Positions 44,816 through 53,655 of a DNA stretch of 64,000 nt are shown in pieces. The translations under genes were made by a program, and so were the position numbers. The notes under the pieces are model-generated. The model had not been told where the DNA came from. It did not search any database and worked only from the letters and a program-made list of their open reading frames with translations. The stretch is from Amycolatopsis sp. DSM 110486 (GTDB taxonomy: Bacteria > Actinomycetota > Actinomycetes > Mycobacteriales > Pseudonocardiaceae): the NCBI RefSeq assembly GCF_019468465.1, contig NZ_CP080519.1, forward strand, positions 6,999,001 to 7,063,000, given 5' to 3'. How positions within the stretch are numbered: position 1 is the stretch's first letter; each line of letters opens with the position of its first letter.

Positions 44816-47727
44816 GGAAACCGCTCGTCGCCGGGATCGCGGCGGCCGCCGCGCTGATCCTGGTCCCCGGGGTGGTGAGCGCGACGGCGTCGGCCCAGGC
44901 GCCCGCCGCGTCGCCCCAGCACCACGCTCCGCGTGAGCAGGGGCTGTCCACGATCGGCACCTCCGGCTGGCAGGTGCTCACCACCGCGAGCGTGAAGGAC
45001 GGCGGTGACCGCGTCTCGCAGCCCGGGTACGCCACGAAGGGCTGGTTGCCGGTCAAGTCCGACGACGCGGGCGCGCCGGGCACCGAGATCAACGCGTTGG
45101 TGCAGAACGGCAAGTGCCCCGACGTCTTCTACTCCGACAACATGCGCAAGTGCTTCGGGTACGTCGACAAGCTCGGCCCCGTGACCACGAAGCCGTTCGC
45201 CGACCCGTGGTGGTACCGCACGGACTTCGACCCCGGTTTCGCCAAGGGCAAGAACGGCGAGCTCACGATCCCGGGCATCGTCGGCGAGGGCGACGTGTGG
45301 GTCAACGGCACGCTGGTGGCGGGCAAGGACGTGGTGAGTGGCGCGTTCGCCGGCCACACCTTCGACGTGACCAAGCTGCTGAAGCCGGGCAAGAACACGC
45401 TGGCGATCAAGGTCTATCCGAACAACCCGCTCACGATGTACACGCTCGACCAGGTCGACTGGGGCCAGATCCCGCCGGACAACAACACCGGCATCCAGTA
45501 CCCGCCCACGCTGCAGCTGTCCGACGCGCTCACCGGCGACAACGCCCACGTGGTGCAGGACAACGCCGCCGACCTGTCCACCTCCTCGCTGACGGTGAAG
45601 GTCGACGTCACCAACAACGCCGACTCGGCGCAGACCGGTGACGTCACGGCCACGGTGAACCCGCCGTCGGGCGCGCCGATCGTGGTCAAGCAGAGCGTGA
45701 AGGTCCCGGCACACGCCAAGCAGACGGTGACGTTCACGCCGGCGAAGTTCGCCGCGCTGAAGATCCGCAAGCCGCAGGTGTGGTGGCCGTACTCGATGGG
45801 CGCGCAGCCGCTGTACACCTTGGACACCTCGGTGGCCCAGGGCGGCGTCGTGTCCACGTCCTCTTCGGACACTTTCGGCATCCGCACGGTGACCTCGAAG
45901 CTCGTCGGCAAATCGGCGCCGCTGCCGCAGGGCTCGCGGCTGTTCGCCGTGAACGGCAAGGACTTCGTGTTCCGCGGCGGCGGTTTCGCCCCGGACCTGT
46001 TCCTGCGCTACGACAAGGCCGACACCGCGCACCAGATCGCGCTGATCAAGAACATGGGTCTGTCCGGCGTGCGGCTCGAGGGCCACGACATGCCGCAGGA
46101 CTTCTACGACCAGGCCGACCGCGCGGGCCTGCTGGTGATCGGCGGCTTCCTGTGCTGCGACGCGTGGCAGCCCGAGGACGCCTCGAAGCTCACCGACCGC
46201 GACTACCGGATCATGCACGACTCCGCGTACTCGATCGCGCAGCGCGAGCGCAACCACCCCAGCGTGTTCAACTACGGCTGGAGCGACAACGAACCCGTCG
46301 CACGTCAGGAGTCCGAGACGCTGAATGCGTTCAAGGAAGCCGATTTCCAGGTGCCGGTGATCGCCTCGGCGGAGTACAAGAGCACCCCGACGCTCGGTGT
46401 CTCCGGTGAGAAGGAAGGCCCGTACGACTGGGTCCCGCCGGCCTACTGGTACGACACGTCGCACTTCGACTCCGGTGACTCCAGCCGCACCAACGCCGGT
46501 GGCTCGTGGGGCTTCGCGAGCGAGCAGAGCGCCGGGCACACCGTGCCCACTTTGGACTCCATCAAGCGGTTCCTCTCGCCCGAGGAGCAGGCGAAGCTGT
46601 GGCAGGACCCGGCGTACAACCAGTACCACGCGAACTTCGAGCCCGACCACGGCGGTTACGCCTTCGGCACGCTGTACACGTTGGACAACTCCATCACCCA
46701 GCGCTACGGCAAGTGGGACTCGCTGGAGTCCTATGTGGAGTCCGCGCAGGTCGCGAACTACGAGAACACCCGTTCGCAGTTCGAGTCCTTCATCGCGCAC
46801 TCGACCGACAAGGACAACCCGTCGACCGGTGTCGTGTACTGGCAGCTGAACAAGGGCTGGCCGACGCTGCTGTGGTCGCTCTACAACGACGACGGTGACC
46901 AGCCGGGCGCGTTCTTCGGGGCCAAGAAGGCCAACGAACCGCTGCACGCGATCTACGGGTACGACAACGGTTCCGTGACCGTGGCCAACCTCGGCGGCGG
47001 CACGCAGGCGGACGTTTCGGTGCAGGCCAAGGTCTACGACACGGCGGGCAAGGTGCTCGACGACCAGACGGCGAAGAACGTGTCGCTGAACTCGCAGGGC
47101 GTCGTCACCGGTCTGCTCAAGCCGAAGGTGCCGGCCGAGACGAAGGCGCCGGCCAAGGCGCAGGTGTACTTCGTGGAGCTGCAGGTGACCCAGGGCGGGA
47201 AGGTCGTGGACCGCAACGTCTACTGGCTCTCCACGCAGAAGGACGTCGTCGACTGGAACAAGACCCTGGGCGAGCCGCAGGCCACGCTCAGCCAGTACAG
47301 CGACATGTCCGCGCTGCGCGACCTGCCGAAGGCGCAGATCGGCGTCGAGAGCTCGACGAAGCACATGGCGGGTCCGGACGGGGCCGACACGGCGACCACG
47401 GTGACGGTGACCAACACGTCGAAGACGCCGTCCGTCGGGTTCTTCCTGCGCGCCGACGTCCGCCGCGGCAGCGTTTCCGGTGGCGTGGCGTCCGGTGACA
47501 GCCAGCTCGCCGCGGCGACGTGGGACGACAACGACATCACGCTGTGGCCCGGCGAGTCGCAGACGCTGACGGTGACCTACCGCTCCGCCGACCTGCACGG
47601 CGCTCCCGCCGTGATCAGCGTCGACGGGTTCAACACCGGCAGCGTGGTCGTGCCCGCCGCCCGCGGTTACGGCCACCACGGTGGCCACGCGGTCCGCCCG
47701 CCGGCGATCGAGGGGACTCGCGAGTGA
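44812..47727 (+). CDS. Secreted GH2 exo-beta-D-glucosaminidase-like enzyme
   Basis: 971 residues, starting with a Sec signal peptide (MRKPLVAGIAAAAALILVPG, cleavage near ATASA). Order: carbohydrate-binding jelly roll (GDVWVNGTLVAGKDVV), immunoglobulin-like domain, TIM barrel, then C-terminal beta domains. The barrel has NYGWSDNEPV (Asp ~492) where most GH2 enzymes have NE, and GFASEQSAGHTVPT (Glu ~571). This Asp/Glu pair and the SDN motif match the exo-chitosanase branch known from CsxA of Amycolatopsis orientalis. It would release glucosamine from the ends of chitosan oligosaccharides outside the cell. It overlaps the permease by ATGA and the kinase by GTGA. Confidence 0.88.
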   Translation: MRKPLVAGIAAAAALILVPGVVSATASAQAPAASPQHHAPREQGLSTIGTSGWQVLTTASVKDGGDRVSQPGYATKGWLPVKSDDAGAPGTEINALVQNGKCPDVFYSDNMRKCFGYVDKLGPVTTKPFADPWWYRTDFDPGFAKGKNGELTIPGIVGEGDVWVNGTLVAGKDVVSGAFAGHTFDVTKLLKPGKNTLAIKVYPNNPLTMYTLDQVDWGQIPPDNNTGIQYPPTLQLSDALTGDNAHVVQDNAADLSTSSLTVKVDVTNNADSAQTGDVTATVNPPSGAPIVVKQSVKVPAHAKQTVTFTPAKFAALKIRKPQVWWPYSMGAQPLYTLDTSVAQGGVVSTSSSDTFGIRTVTSKLVGKSAPLPQGSRLFAVNGKDFVFRGGGFAPDLFLRYDKADTAHQIALIKNMGLSGVRLEGHDMPQDFYDQADRAGLLVIGGFLCCDAWQPEDASKLTDRDYRIMHDSAYSIAQRERNHPSVFNYGWSDNEPVARQESETLNAFKEADFQVPVIASAEYKSTPTLGVSGEKEGPYDWVPPAYWYDTSHFDSGDSSRTNAGGSWGFASEQSAGHTVPTLDSIKRFLSPEEQAKLWQDPAYNQYHANFEPDHGGYAFGTLYTLDNSITQRYGKWDSLESYVESAQVANYENTRSQFESFIAHSTDKDNPSTGVVYWQLNKGWPTLLWSLYNDDGDQPGAFFGAKKANEPLHAIYGYDNGSVTVANLGGGTQADVSVQAKVYDTAGKVLDDQTAKNVSLNSQGVVTGLLKPKVPAETKAPAKAQVYFVELQVTQGGKVVDRNVYWLSTQKDVVDWNKTLGEPQATLSQYSDMSALRDLPKAQIGVESSTKHMAGPDGADTATTVTVTNTSKTPSVGFFLRADVRRGSVSGGVASGDSQLAAATWDDNDITLWPGESQTLTVTYRSADLHGAPAVISVDGFNTGSVVVPAARGYGHHGGHAVRPPAIEGTRE

Positions 47728-48614
47728 TCCTGGGTATCGACTTCGGCGGCACGAAAGTGGCGCTGGGGCTCGCCGACGACGCCGGAACCCTGCTGGCCAC
47801 GCGTCGGCTGGACACCGACGCCGAGGCGGGGGCCGAGCAGGTGGTGACGCGCGCCCTCGCCGGGGCCAAGGCCCTGGTGGCGGACGAGGGCGCGCGCGTC
47901 GACTCGGTCGGTGTCGTCAGCCCCGGGATCGTCCTCGAGGACCGGATCCTGCTCGCGCCCAACGTGCCCGGGTGGGAACAGCTGCACCTGCGCTCGCTGG
48001 TCGCGGCCGAGTTCGGCGGCATCCCCATCGCCACCGGCACGGACGCCAAGGCGGCCGCCCTGGCGGAATGGGAGTTCGGCACCCTCGCCGGCGCCGACCC
48101 GGCGGTCTTCCTGTCCCTCGGCACCGGCATCGCCGCCGCGGTCCTCATCGGCGGTGTCGTGCTGTCGGGCGCAAACGGGGCCGCGGGCGAGATCGGCTAC
48201 AACCTGCTCGCGCCCCAGGACACCGATGGCTTCGCCAGCGGCTCCGCGCCGCTGGAGGAAGCCGTGGGTGGGCGGGGGCTGGGCCGCCGGGCCGCGGAGC
48301 TGCTCGGTCGCCCGGTGACGGCTGCATCGCTGTTCGCGCTGGCTCGGGAGAACACGCAGGCGAAGGAACTGGTCACGTCGGCGCTGGACGAGTTGTCCAT
48401 GCACGTCGCCAACCTGGCGATCGCGTTCGATCCCTCGCGGATCGCCGTGGGTGGCGGACTCGTCCGGTCGGCCGACGTGTTGCTGCCGGCTCTGCGCGAT
48501 CGGCTGGCGGGCGCGGTGCCGTTCCCGCCGGAGCTGGTGGCGGCCCGGTTCGACCAGGACGCGTCGTTGCTCGGCGCGGTGGCTCTGGCCATGCGGCTGG
48601 GTACCGGGGGATAG
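47724..48614 (+). CDS. ROK-family sugar kinase
   Basis: 296 residues from GTG 47724, overlapping the glucosaminidase stop by 4 bp. The ATP-binding loop is LGIDFGGTKVALGL, and FLSLGTGIAAAVLIGG follows. The region that normally holds the zinc motif CxCGxxGCxE reads GEIGYNLLAPQDTDGFASGSAPLEEAVGG and has no Cys. In context it should phosphorylate the imported glucosamine or N-acetylglucosamine; glucose or another hexose is possible. A hairpin 54 bp after the stop ends the operon. Confidence 0.87.
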   Translation: MILGIDFGGTKVALGLADDAGTLLATRRLDTDAEAGAEQVVTRALAGAKALVADEGARVDSVGVVSPGIVLEDRILLAPNVPGWEQLHLRSLVAAEFGGIPIATGTDAKAAALAEWEFGTLAGADPAVFLSLGTGIAAAVLIGGVVLSGANGAAGEIGYNLLAPQDTDGFASGSAPLEEAVGGRGLGRRAAELLGRPVTAASLFALARENTQAKELVTSALDELSMHVANLAIAFDPSRIAVGGGLVRSADVLLPALRDRLAGAVPFPPELVAARFDQDASLLGAVALAMRLGTGG

Positions 48615-48667
48615 CTGCCCGAAGGTGTGCCGGTGCCCCGACCCGGCACAGCTTCGGGTACCCACGT

Positions 48668-48705
48668 TCTGAGGGGCGGTGCCGTTTTCGGTGCCGCCCC
48701 TCAGA
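48668..48705 (+). terminator. Terminator of the permease-glucosaminidase-kinase operon
   Basis: Arms TCTGAGGGGCGG (48668-48679) and CCGCCCCTCAGA (48694-48705) pair perfectly. Placed 54 bp after the kinase stop. Confidence 0.65.
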
Positions 48706-48772
48706 CGTTTGTCCACAGCGGGCCCGAGTTGTGGACAGCTCGGCTCCTTTCCGGCTTGGGCCCCGTTTTTGT

Positions 48773-50182
48773 GGCTCTTCGTAGTGATGTGTGGGTGGGT
48801 TTGCCCAGGTAGCAGGAGGGCACGTCGTTGCTGGGTCTAGGTTTCTGAGCTGTCGAGGAACAGAAACCAGGTAGACGGAGAACGACGTGCCCTCAACCAG
48901 GGTATGGGGTCGGCTGCTGGGTGTGAACACAGCGGTCGTGGAGTCGGTCGAGTTCGACGAGACCGAGCAGGTGCTGGTGGCCGCGGTACGGGTCCGGCGG
49001 CGGGATCGTGACCGGTGTGGAGTGTGCTCGCGACGCTGCCCGCGCTATGACCCCGGCCGGGGCCGGCGGCGATGGCGTGCGCTGGACCTGGGAACCGTGC
49101 GGGCGCTCGTGGAAGCGGACGCGTCCCGGGTGCGGTGTCGCGAACATGGGGTCGTGGTCAGTGCGGTGCCCTGGGCGCGGCACGGCGCAGGGCATACCCG
49201 TGCGTTCGATGACACCGTCGCCTGGCTGGCGACCGCGACATCGAGGTCCGCGGTCGGGCAGCTCATGCGGATCGCCTGGCCCACCGTCGGCTCGATCATT
49301 ACCCGGGTCCGAGCCGGCATCGACGCGCGAGTGGATCGGCTGGCCGGGTTGCGCAGGATCGGGATCGACGAAATCAGTTACAAGAAGAACCACAAATACC
49401 TCACCGTTGTTGTCGACCACGACACCGGCAGGCTGGTGTGGGCTGCGGCGGGCAACGACAAGCCAACACTGGCCGCATTCTTCGAGTTACTCGGACCCGG
49501 CCGATGTGCACGGATCACGCATGTCTCGGCGGACGCGGCTGCGTGGATCGCCCGCACTGTCGAGCGGTACTGCCCGGACGCGATCCGCTGCGCTGACCCG
49601 TTCCACGTGGTCAAATGGGCCACCGACGCACTGGACCAGGTCCGGCGCCAGACCTGGAACATCGCGCGCCGCCAACCGGGTGGCAGCCACAAAGACAGGC
49701 GTGGCCGTCGGGCCTCGGCCGGCGCCGCACAAGGCATGAAACGGGCGCGGTGGGCATTGTGGAAGAACCCGGAGAACCTCACCGAGCACCAGCGCCACAA
49801 GCTTGCCTGGATCGCTAAGACCGACCCCCGCCTCCACCGCGCCTACCTCCTCAAAGAAGGCCTTCGGCACGTCTTCGCCGTCGGTGGCGAGGCCGGAAAA
49901 GACGCCTTGCAACGATGGCTGTCCTGGGCCAGGCGGTGCCGAATACCGGAGTTCGTCAAACTCGCACGAACTATTCAGTCCGAACTGTCGGCCATCCACG
50001 CGACCCTCGATCATCGCCTGTCCAACGCACTGATCGAGTCGACCAACACCAAGATCCGGCTGCTGACACGTCTGGCGTTCGGGTTCAACCACCCCCACGC
50101 CCTGATCTCCCTCGCGCTCCTCGCCCTCGGCGGCTACCGCCCCGAACTACCCGACCGCACCCACACATAGATCAACAGAGCC
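48773..50182 (+). mobile_element. Complete ISL3-family insertion sequence
   Basis: 1410 bp with one transposase gene. The ends begin GGCTCT then, after 8 bp, ATGTGTGGGTG on the left, and the same pattern reads inward from the right end. Both ends are flanked by the direct repeat GTTTTTGT (48765-48772 and 50183-50190), an exact 8-bp target duplication as expected for ISL3. An intact duplication points to recent transposition. It lies between genes and breaks none. Confidence 0.92.
48887..50170 (+). CDS. ISL3-family transposase
   Basis: 427 residues, full length. The N-terminal zinc finger has CGVC (44-47) and CREH (84-87). The DDE catalytic core shows IGIDEISYKK (Asp ~161), CADPFHVVKWATDALD (Asp ~237) and NALIESTNTKIRLL (Glu ~384), all typical of ISL3 transposases. 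It catalyses excision and insertion of its own element. No frameshift is seen, so the copy is likely active. Confidence 0.95.
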   Translation: MPSTRVWGRLLGVNTAVVESVEFDETEQVLVAAVRVRRRDRDRCGVCSRRCPRYDPGRGRRRWRALDLGTVRALVEADASRVRCREHGVVVSAVPWARHGAGHTRAFDDTVAWLATATSRSAVGQLMRIAWPTVGSIITRVRAGIDARVDRLAGLRRIGIDEISYKKNHKYLTVVVDHDTGRLVWAAAGNDKPTLAAFFELLGPGRCARITHVSADAAAWIARTVERYCPDAIRCADPFHVVKWATDALDQVRRQTWNIARRQPGGSHKDRRGRRASAGAAQGMKRARWALWKNPENLTEHQRHKLAWIAKTDPRLHRAYLLKEGLRHVFAVGGEAGKDALQRWLSWARRCRIPEFVKLARTIQSELSAIHATLDHRLSNALIESTNTKIRLLTRLAFGFNHPHALISLALLALGGYRPELPDRTHT

Positions 50183-50221
50183 GTTTTTGTCGGGGGTGGC
50201 CGATAGAATGGACAAGGGCAC

Positions 50222-50243
50222 GCCCCCCAGGGAGGGCGGGGGC
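50222..50243 (-). terminator. Possible terminator of the methyltransferase-TetR operon
   Basis: GCCCCC (50222-50227) pairs with GGGGGC (50238-50243). It lies 44 bp after the methyltransferase stop. There is no T run, so support is modest. Confidence 0.35.
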
Positions 50244-50286
50244 CTGTCTCCCGGCGGCTGGTGGCCCGCACATGGTTCTTGTGTTG

Positions 50287-50901
50287 TTACTCGGGAGCTT
50301 GTGGCTTGCGCAGCCGCACGGCGGTGATGAAAGGCAGCCCAGCCAAGCGGAAGACGGTGGCTTGGCCGGCGAAGTCGAGGCCCGCATTGCGAGCCATTGC
50401 GACTACTTCCTGCACAGTCTCCGTGCGGTTGCGGCGGGGCAGGACCCGGGAAGCAAAACGCAGCCACCCGCGGGTGAAGTGTTCGGCCACGACCGCGGTG
50501 CCACCCGGCGTGAGGACGCGGTGGATTTCCGCGAGGCCCCGGGCGGGATTGGCCCAGTGGTGGAACGACATCGTGGACAGCACCAGGTCGAAGTGCCCGG
50601 CAGGGTAGGGGAGAGACTCCACGGAACCGACGGAAAGCGCGGCAGGGAAAGGCTTTTCGCGCGCCCGCGCGAGCATGCGGGACGCGGGGTCCACACCGGA
50701 CAAGGCGGCATCCGGGAAGCGGGCGTGGACCAGGGCGAGGAGCTCGCCGGTGCCGGCGCCCACGTCGAGGACCGAGTGGGGCGGGGCAGCGGCGGCGAAG
50801 GAGAGCGTCGCGCGGTGGACGGCGCCGAAGAAGCCCTGCAGGGTCGGCTTGTCGTACGTGTCGGCGCGGGCGTCGAAGCGGCCGACGTCGTGGTAGGTCA
50901 T
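50287..50901 (-). CDS. Class I SAM-dependent methyltransferase
   Basis: 204 residues from ATG 50901, which overlaps the TetR stop (ATGA). The SAM loop SVLDVGAGTGE is at ~43-53, followed by SGVDPASRMLARAREK, FDLVLSTMSFHHWANPARGLAEIHRVLTPGG and a C-terminal AVRLRKPQAPE. It belongs to the UbiE-like small-molecule methyltransferases; the substrate is unknown. Coupling to a TetR regulator suggests that it modifies and perhaps detoxifies a compound sensed by that regulator. Confidence 0.88.
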   Translation of the reverse strand: MTYHDVGRFDARADTYDKPTLQGFFGAVHRATLSFAAAAPPHSVLDVGAGTGELLALVHARFPDAALSGVDPASRMLARAREKPFPAALSVGSVESLPYPAGHFDLVLSTMSFHHWANPARGLAEIHRVLTPGGTAVVAEHFTRGWLRFASRVLPRRNRTETVQEVVAMARNAGLDFAGQATVFRLAGLPFITAVRLRKPQAPE

Positions 50902-51458
50902 GGTGCTCCGATCGTCGCGATGAGGGCGGCGGAGGCGGCGTCGATGGCGGTGGCGACCGTCTCCTCGGAAGCGGGACGGCCGGCGTCGAGCCAGGTGAGG
51001 ATCGTTTCCACCGAGAGGGTGGTCAGCAAAGTCGCGACCCAAGCCCGGCGCGCAGGATCGGGGATTTCCGCCGGCAGCGCCGAGTCGGCCACCAGGGAGC
51101 TCCGCGAGCGGAAGTCGGCCGCCCACGAGTCGAACTCCGGTTCACGCGCGACGTGGCGGAACAGCAGCCGGAAGCCGTCCGGATCGGAGGCCGCGGCGGC
51201 GACCGCCGCACGCACCAGGTCAGGACGGCCCGACGTGGCCACCCGCAGGCGGTCGCGGACGTCGTCGAGCACGGCGCGGTACAGGTCGGGCTTGCCGGCG
51301 AAGTGGCGGTAGATGATCGTCGCCGTCACGCCGGACTCGCGGGCGACCTGCTCGATCGTGGTGGCCGCGTAGCCGTCGCGGGCGAAGGCCGTCCGTGCCG
51401 CGGCGAGGATCTGCGCGCGGCGTTCGGCGCGGGGCAGGAGCTTGCGGCCGGTGTCCAC
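50898..51458 (-). CDS. TetR-family transcriptional regulator
   Basis: 186 residues. The DNA-binding domain reads QILAAARTAFARDGYAATTIEQVARESGVTATIIYRHFAGKPDLYRAVL. It is the first gene of a two-gene operon with the methyltransferase. TACACC and GGTGTA arms (51480-51493) lie just upstream, suiting autoregulation. Ligand unknown. Confidence 0.9.
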   Translation of the reverse strand: MDTGRKLLPRAERRAQILAAARTAFARDGYAATTIEQVARESGVTATIIYRHFAGKPDLYRAVLDDVRDRLRVATSGRPDLVRAAVAAAASDPDGFRLLFRHVAREPEFDSWAADFRSRSSLVADSALPAEIPDPARRAWVATLLTTLSVETILTWLDAGRPASEETVATAIDAASAALIATIGAP

Positions 51459-51479
51459 GAAAGTGTTTATAGCGCTCTG

Positions 51480-51493
51480 TACACCCCGGTGTA
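51480..51493. promoter_or_regulatory. Operator-like dyad before the TetR-methyltransferase operon
   Basis: TACACC (51480-51485) and GGTGTA (51488-51493) around CC, 22 bp before the TetR start. GTGTTTA and TGTAAAC half-sites flank it. Confidence 0.45.
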
Positions 51494-51498
51494 AACAG

Positions 51499-52494
51499 TT
51501 ACCGGCGAACGCGCGTCGACTCCCGCACCACCAGCTCCGGCGTGAAGACCTCTTCGCGGTGCGGCGGCGGGTTCTCCTCGGTTTCCGCGAGCAGCTGCTC
51601 GGCGGCCGTGCGCCCGAGCCGGAACGCGGGCTGGCGCACGGACGTGAGCGGGACGGCCGCCGCGCCCGCGAACTCGATGTCGTCGTAGCCGACGATGGCC
51701 ATCTCGTCCGGCACGCGCACGCCGGCGCCGACCATCGCCTGCAGCACGCCGAGCGCGAGCAGGTCGTTGGCGCAGAACACGGCCGTCGGCCGGGGGCTCA
51801 TGCCGAGCAGGCGCGCGCCCGCGTCGCGGCCCGACGCGACGTCGAGGCCGATCGCCTCCACCGCCGACAGCTGCGCTCGCGAGCCGGTGAGCACGGAGCG
51901 CACGCCGGCGTCGCGGTCGCGGCACTGCGTGAGGATGGTGGGACCGTTCACGAACCCGATGTGGCGGTGCCCGGTCTCCAGCAGGTGCCGGGCGGCGAGC
52001 GCACCGCCCGCGACGTCGTCGACCGACACGGAGCTCGCCTCGTCCGCCGGCACCTTGCGGTCCACGAACACGTACGGAATCCCACTACGGCGGAACGCCT
52101 GCATCGCGTCGCCGGCGGTGTCGACCGGGCTCAGCAGCACGCCGCGCACGCGCTGCTCGGCGAGCATCGCGAGGTACGACGCCTCGGTCTCCACCCGCTG
52201 CCCGCTGTTGCACGTGATGATGTTGATCCCCTGCGCGTGGGCGGCTTCCTCGGCGCCGCGAGCGACGTCGACGAAAAACGGGTTCCCGAGGTCGAGCACG
52301 AGCAGCGCCATGATCCGCGAACGCCCGGCGCGCAGCTGCCGCGCGGACTCGTCGCGCACGTACCCGAGCTCCTGGATGACCGACAGCACCCGGTTGCGCG
52401 TGGCCGTCGCGACGACGTGGGGTCGATTGACCACATTGGACACAGTGCCGATCGAAACGCCCGCGCGCTTCGCGACGTCCTTGATGCCGACCAC
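51499..52494 (-). CDS. LacI-family transcriptional regulator
   Basis: 331 residues. The N-terminal headpiece reads IKDVAKRAGVSIGTVSNVVNRPHVVATATRNRVLSVIQELGY, with the hinge helix ARQLRAGRS. The periplasmic-binding-like sensor follows (MALLVLDLGNPFFVDVARGAEEAA, PTAVFCANDLLALGVLQAM, VGYDDIEFAGAAAVPLTSVRQP). It should repress a carbohydrate gene set in response to a sugar, but no transporter or hydrolase is next to it. A 16-bp perfect palindrome of LacI/GalR type is 41 bp upstream of its start, so it is probably autoregulated. Confidence 0.93.
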   Translation of the reverse strand: MVGIKDVAKRAGVSIGTVSNVVNRPHVVATATRNRVLSVIQELGYVRDESARQLRAGRSRIMALLVLDLGNPFFVDVARGAEEAAHAQGINIITCNSGQRVETEASYLAMLAEQRVRGVLLSPVDTAGDAMQAFRRSGIPYVFVDRKVPADEASSVSVDDVAGGALAARHLLETGHRHIGFVNGPTILTQCRDRDAGVRSVLTGSRAQLSAVEAIGLDVASGRDAGARLLGMSPRPTAVFCANDLLALGVLQAMVGAGVRVPDEMAIVGYDDIEFAGAAAVPLTSVRQPAFRLGRTAAEQLLAETEENPPPHREEVFTPELVVRESTRVRR

Positions 52495-52534
52495 GGCCCT
52501 CCCCTCGCCCTTGGGGCGGCCAGCCTAACACGGT

Positions 52535-52550
52535 GATGAAACGTTTCATC
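52535..52550. promoter_or_regulatory. LacI-family operator
   Basis: GATGAAACGTTTCATC is a perfect 16-bp palindrome with the central CG typical of LacI/GalR operators. It lies between the lacI-type gene and the small membrane-protein gene and may act on both. Confidence 0.75.
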
Positions 52551-52604
52551 GGGCGCTGTCGGCATGGGGACCGGTCCCGGTGGGAGCACATTAGCGTCGG
52601 CGCC

Positions 52605-52976
52605 GTGAACGTCGTGTTGTGGTGCGTCCAGTGGGCGCTCGCGGTCGTGTTCCTCTTCTCGGCGTGTGTGCGCCTCCAGGATTCGCTCGCCCGGTACCGC
52701 CGGGGGAGCGTGCTGACGGGCAAGCCCTTGTTCACGCGCGGGGAGGGCTTCACCGCCGGCGTCGTGATGCTGGTCGGCGCCGCGGCGCTCGTTTCACCGG
52801 TGCTCGACGTGCTGCACGCGCGGTGGGTCGTGCCGGCGGCGGCCGTGGTCCTGCTCGTCACGACCGTCGTGCTCGACCGCGTTTTCAACTACGGCGGCGG
52901 GACCACCTGGGTGTTCGGGTTCCTGCTCGTGGCGCTCGCCGTGCTGCGGGCGTGGCCGTACCCGTTCTACGCCTGA
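52605..52976 (+). CDS. Small integral membrane protein, DoxX-like
   Basis: 123 residues from GTG 52605; longer versions of the frame would start inside the LacI operator. Four hydrophobic segments are seen: VVLWCVQWALAVVFLFSACVRL, AGVVMLVGAAALVSPVL, WVVPAAAVVLLVTTVVL and WVFGFLLVALAVLRAW. The pattern resembles DoxX-like or MauE-like membrane proteins. There is no ribosome site in front, so translation may be leaderless. A hairpin (52981-53005) follows the stop. Confidence 0.7.
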   Translation: MNVVLWCVQWALAVVFLFSACVRLQDSLARYRRGSVLTGKPLFTRGEGFTAGVVMLVGAAALVSPVLDVLHARWVVPAAAVVLLVTTVVLDRVFNYGGGTTWVFGFLLVALAVLRAWPYPFYA

Positions 52977-52980
52977 CGCG

Positions 52981-53005
52981 CGCCGCCAGATCGAATCTGG
53001 CGGCG
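52981..53005 (+). terminator. Hairpin after the small membrane-protein gene
   Basis: Perfect 11-bp arms (52981-52991 and 52995-53005) around a CGA loop, 4 bp after the stop. There is no T run. Confidence 0.45.
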
Positions 53006-53033
53006 GCTCGCGCGCATCTGGCGCCCTGAGGGT

Positions 53034-53603
53034 GTGCAGGAGAAGCTGCGGGTGGCCGTGGTCGTCGCCAGCACCCGGGAGGGCCGGGTGGGCGGCGGCG
53101 TCGGCCGGTGGTTCGTCGAGCGGGCCGGTGCGCGCACCGGGCTGGACCTCGACGTGGTCGACCTCGCCGACTTCGCGATCCCGGCGTGTTACCCCGCGCG
53201 GCCGACCCCGGCGATGGCCGGGTTCGCGCGGCGGATCGCGGCGGCCGAGGCGTACGTGGTCGTCACGCCGGAGTACAACCGCAGCTTCCCGGCGTCGCTC
53301 AAGCAGGCCATCGACTGCGCGTACGACGAGTGGCGGGCGAAACCGGTCGGGTTCGTCTCCTACGGCTACCGCGCCGCGGGCCGGTACGCGGTGGAGCAGC
53401 TTCGTGGGGTGTTCACCGAGCTGCACACGGCGACCTTGCGCGACGCGGTGTGCCTCGACCTGCTCGAAGCCCGTGTGGCTGACGGCGGTTTCCGCCCCGA
53501 TCCGGAGCGCTACGCGCCCGCCGTGACGACGTTGCTCGACGAGCTCGTCTGGTGGGGGCTCGCCCTGCGCGACGGGCGGCGCGCGCGGCCCTACTGCGCG
53601 TGA
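53034..53603 (+). CDS. NADPH-dependent FMN reductase
   Basis: 189 residues. The flavodoxin-like fold is recognised by [21 protein letters not shown] at the start, binding FMN phosphate, and [24 protein letters not shown] in the middle, the family signature. It reduces FMN or quinone-like compounds with NAD(P)H. It lies 52 bp before the ABC exporter genes. Together they could respond to redox-active or toxic compounds, though no regulator is adjacent. Confidence 0.9.
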   Translation: MQEKLRVAVVVASTREGRVGGGVGRWFVERAGARTGLDLDVVDLADFAIPACYPARPTPAMAGFARRIAAAEAYVVVTPEYNRSFPASLKQAIDCAYDEWRAKPVGFVSYGYRAAGRYAVEQLRGVFTELHTATLRDAVCLDLLEARVADGGFRPDPERYAPAVTTLLDELVWWGLALRDGRRARPYCA

Positions 53604-53655
53604 ACCGACTGTGGCCGACCGACTGTGGCCGAACAAGAACGGGGAAAGGACAGAC

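Noticed and set aside
48709..48737. Replication origin at the DnaA-like boxes
   Set aside because: Only two boxes, no AT-rich unwinding region, and no dnaA, dnaN or parAB genes nearby.
52533..52604. Longer start of the small membrane protein at ATG 52533
   Set aside because: It would begin within the LacI operator and its first 24 residues are charged and unlike the rest; GTG 52605 gives a normal membrane-protein start.
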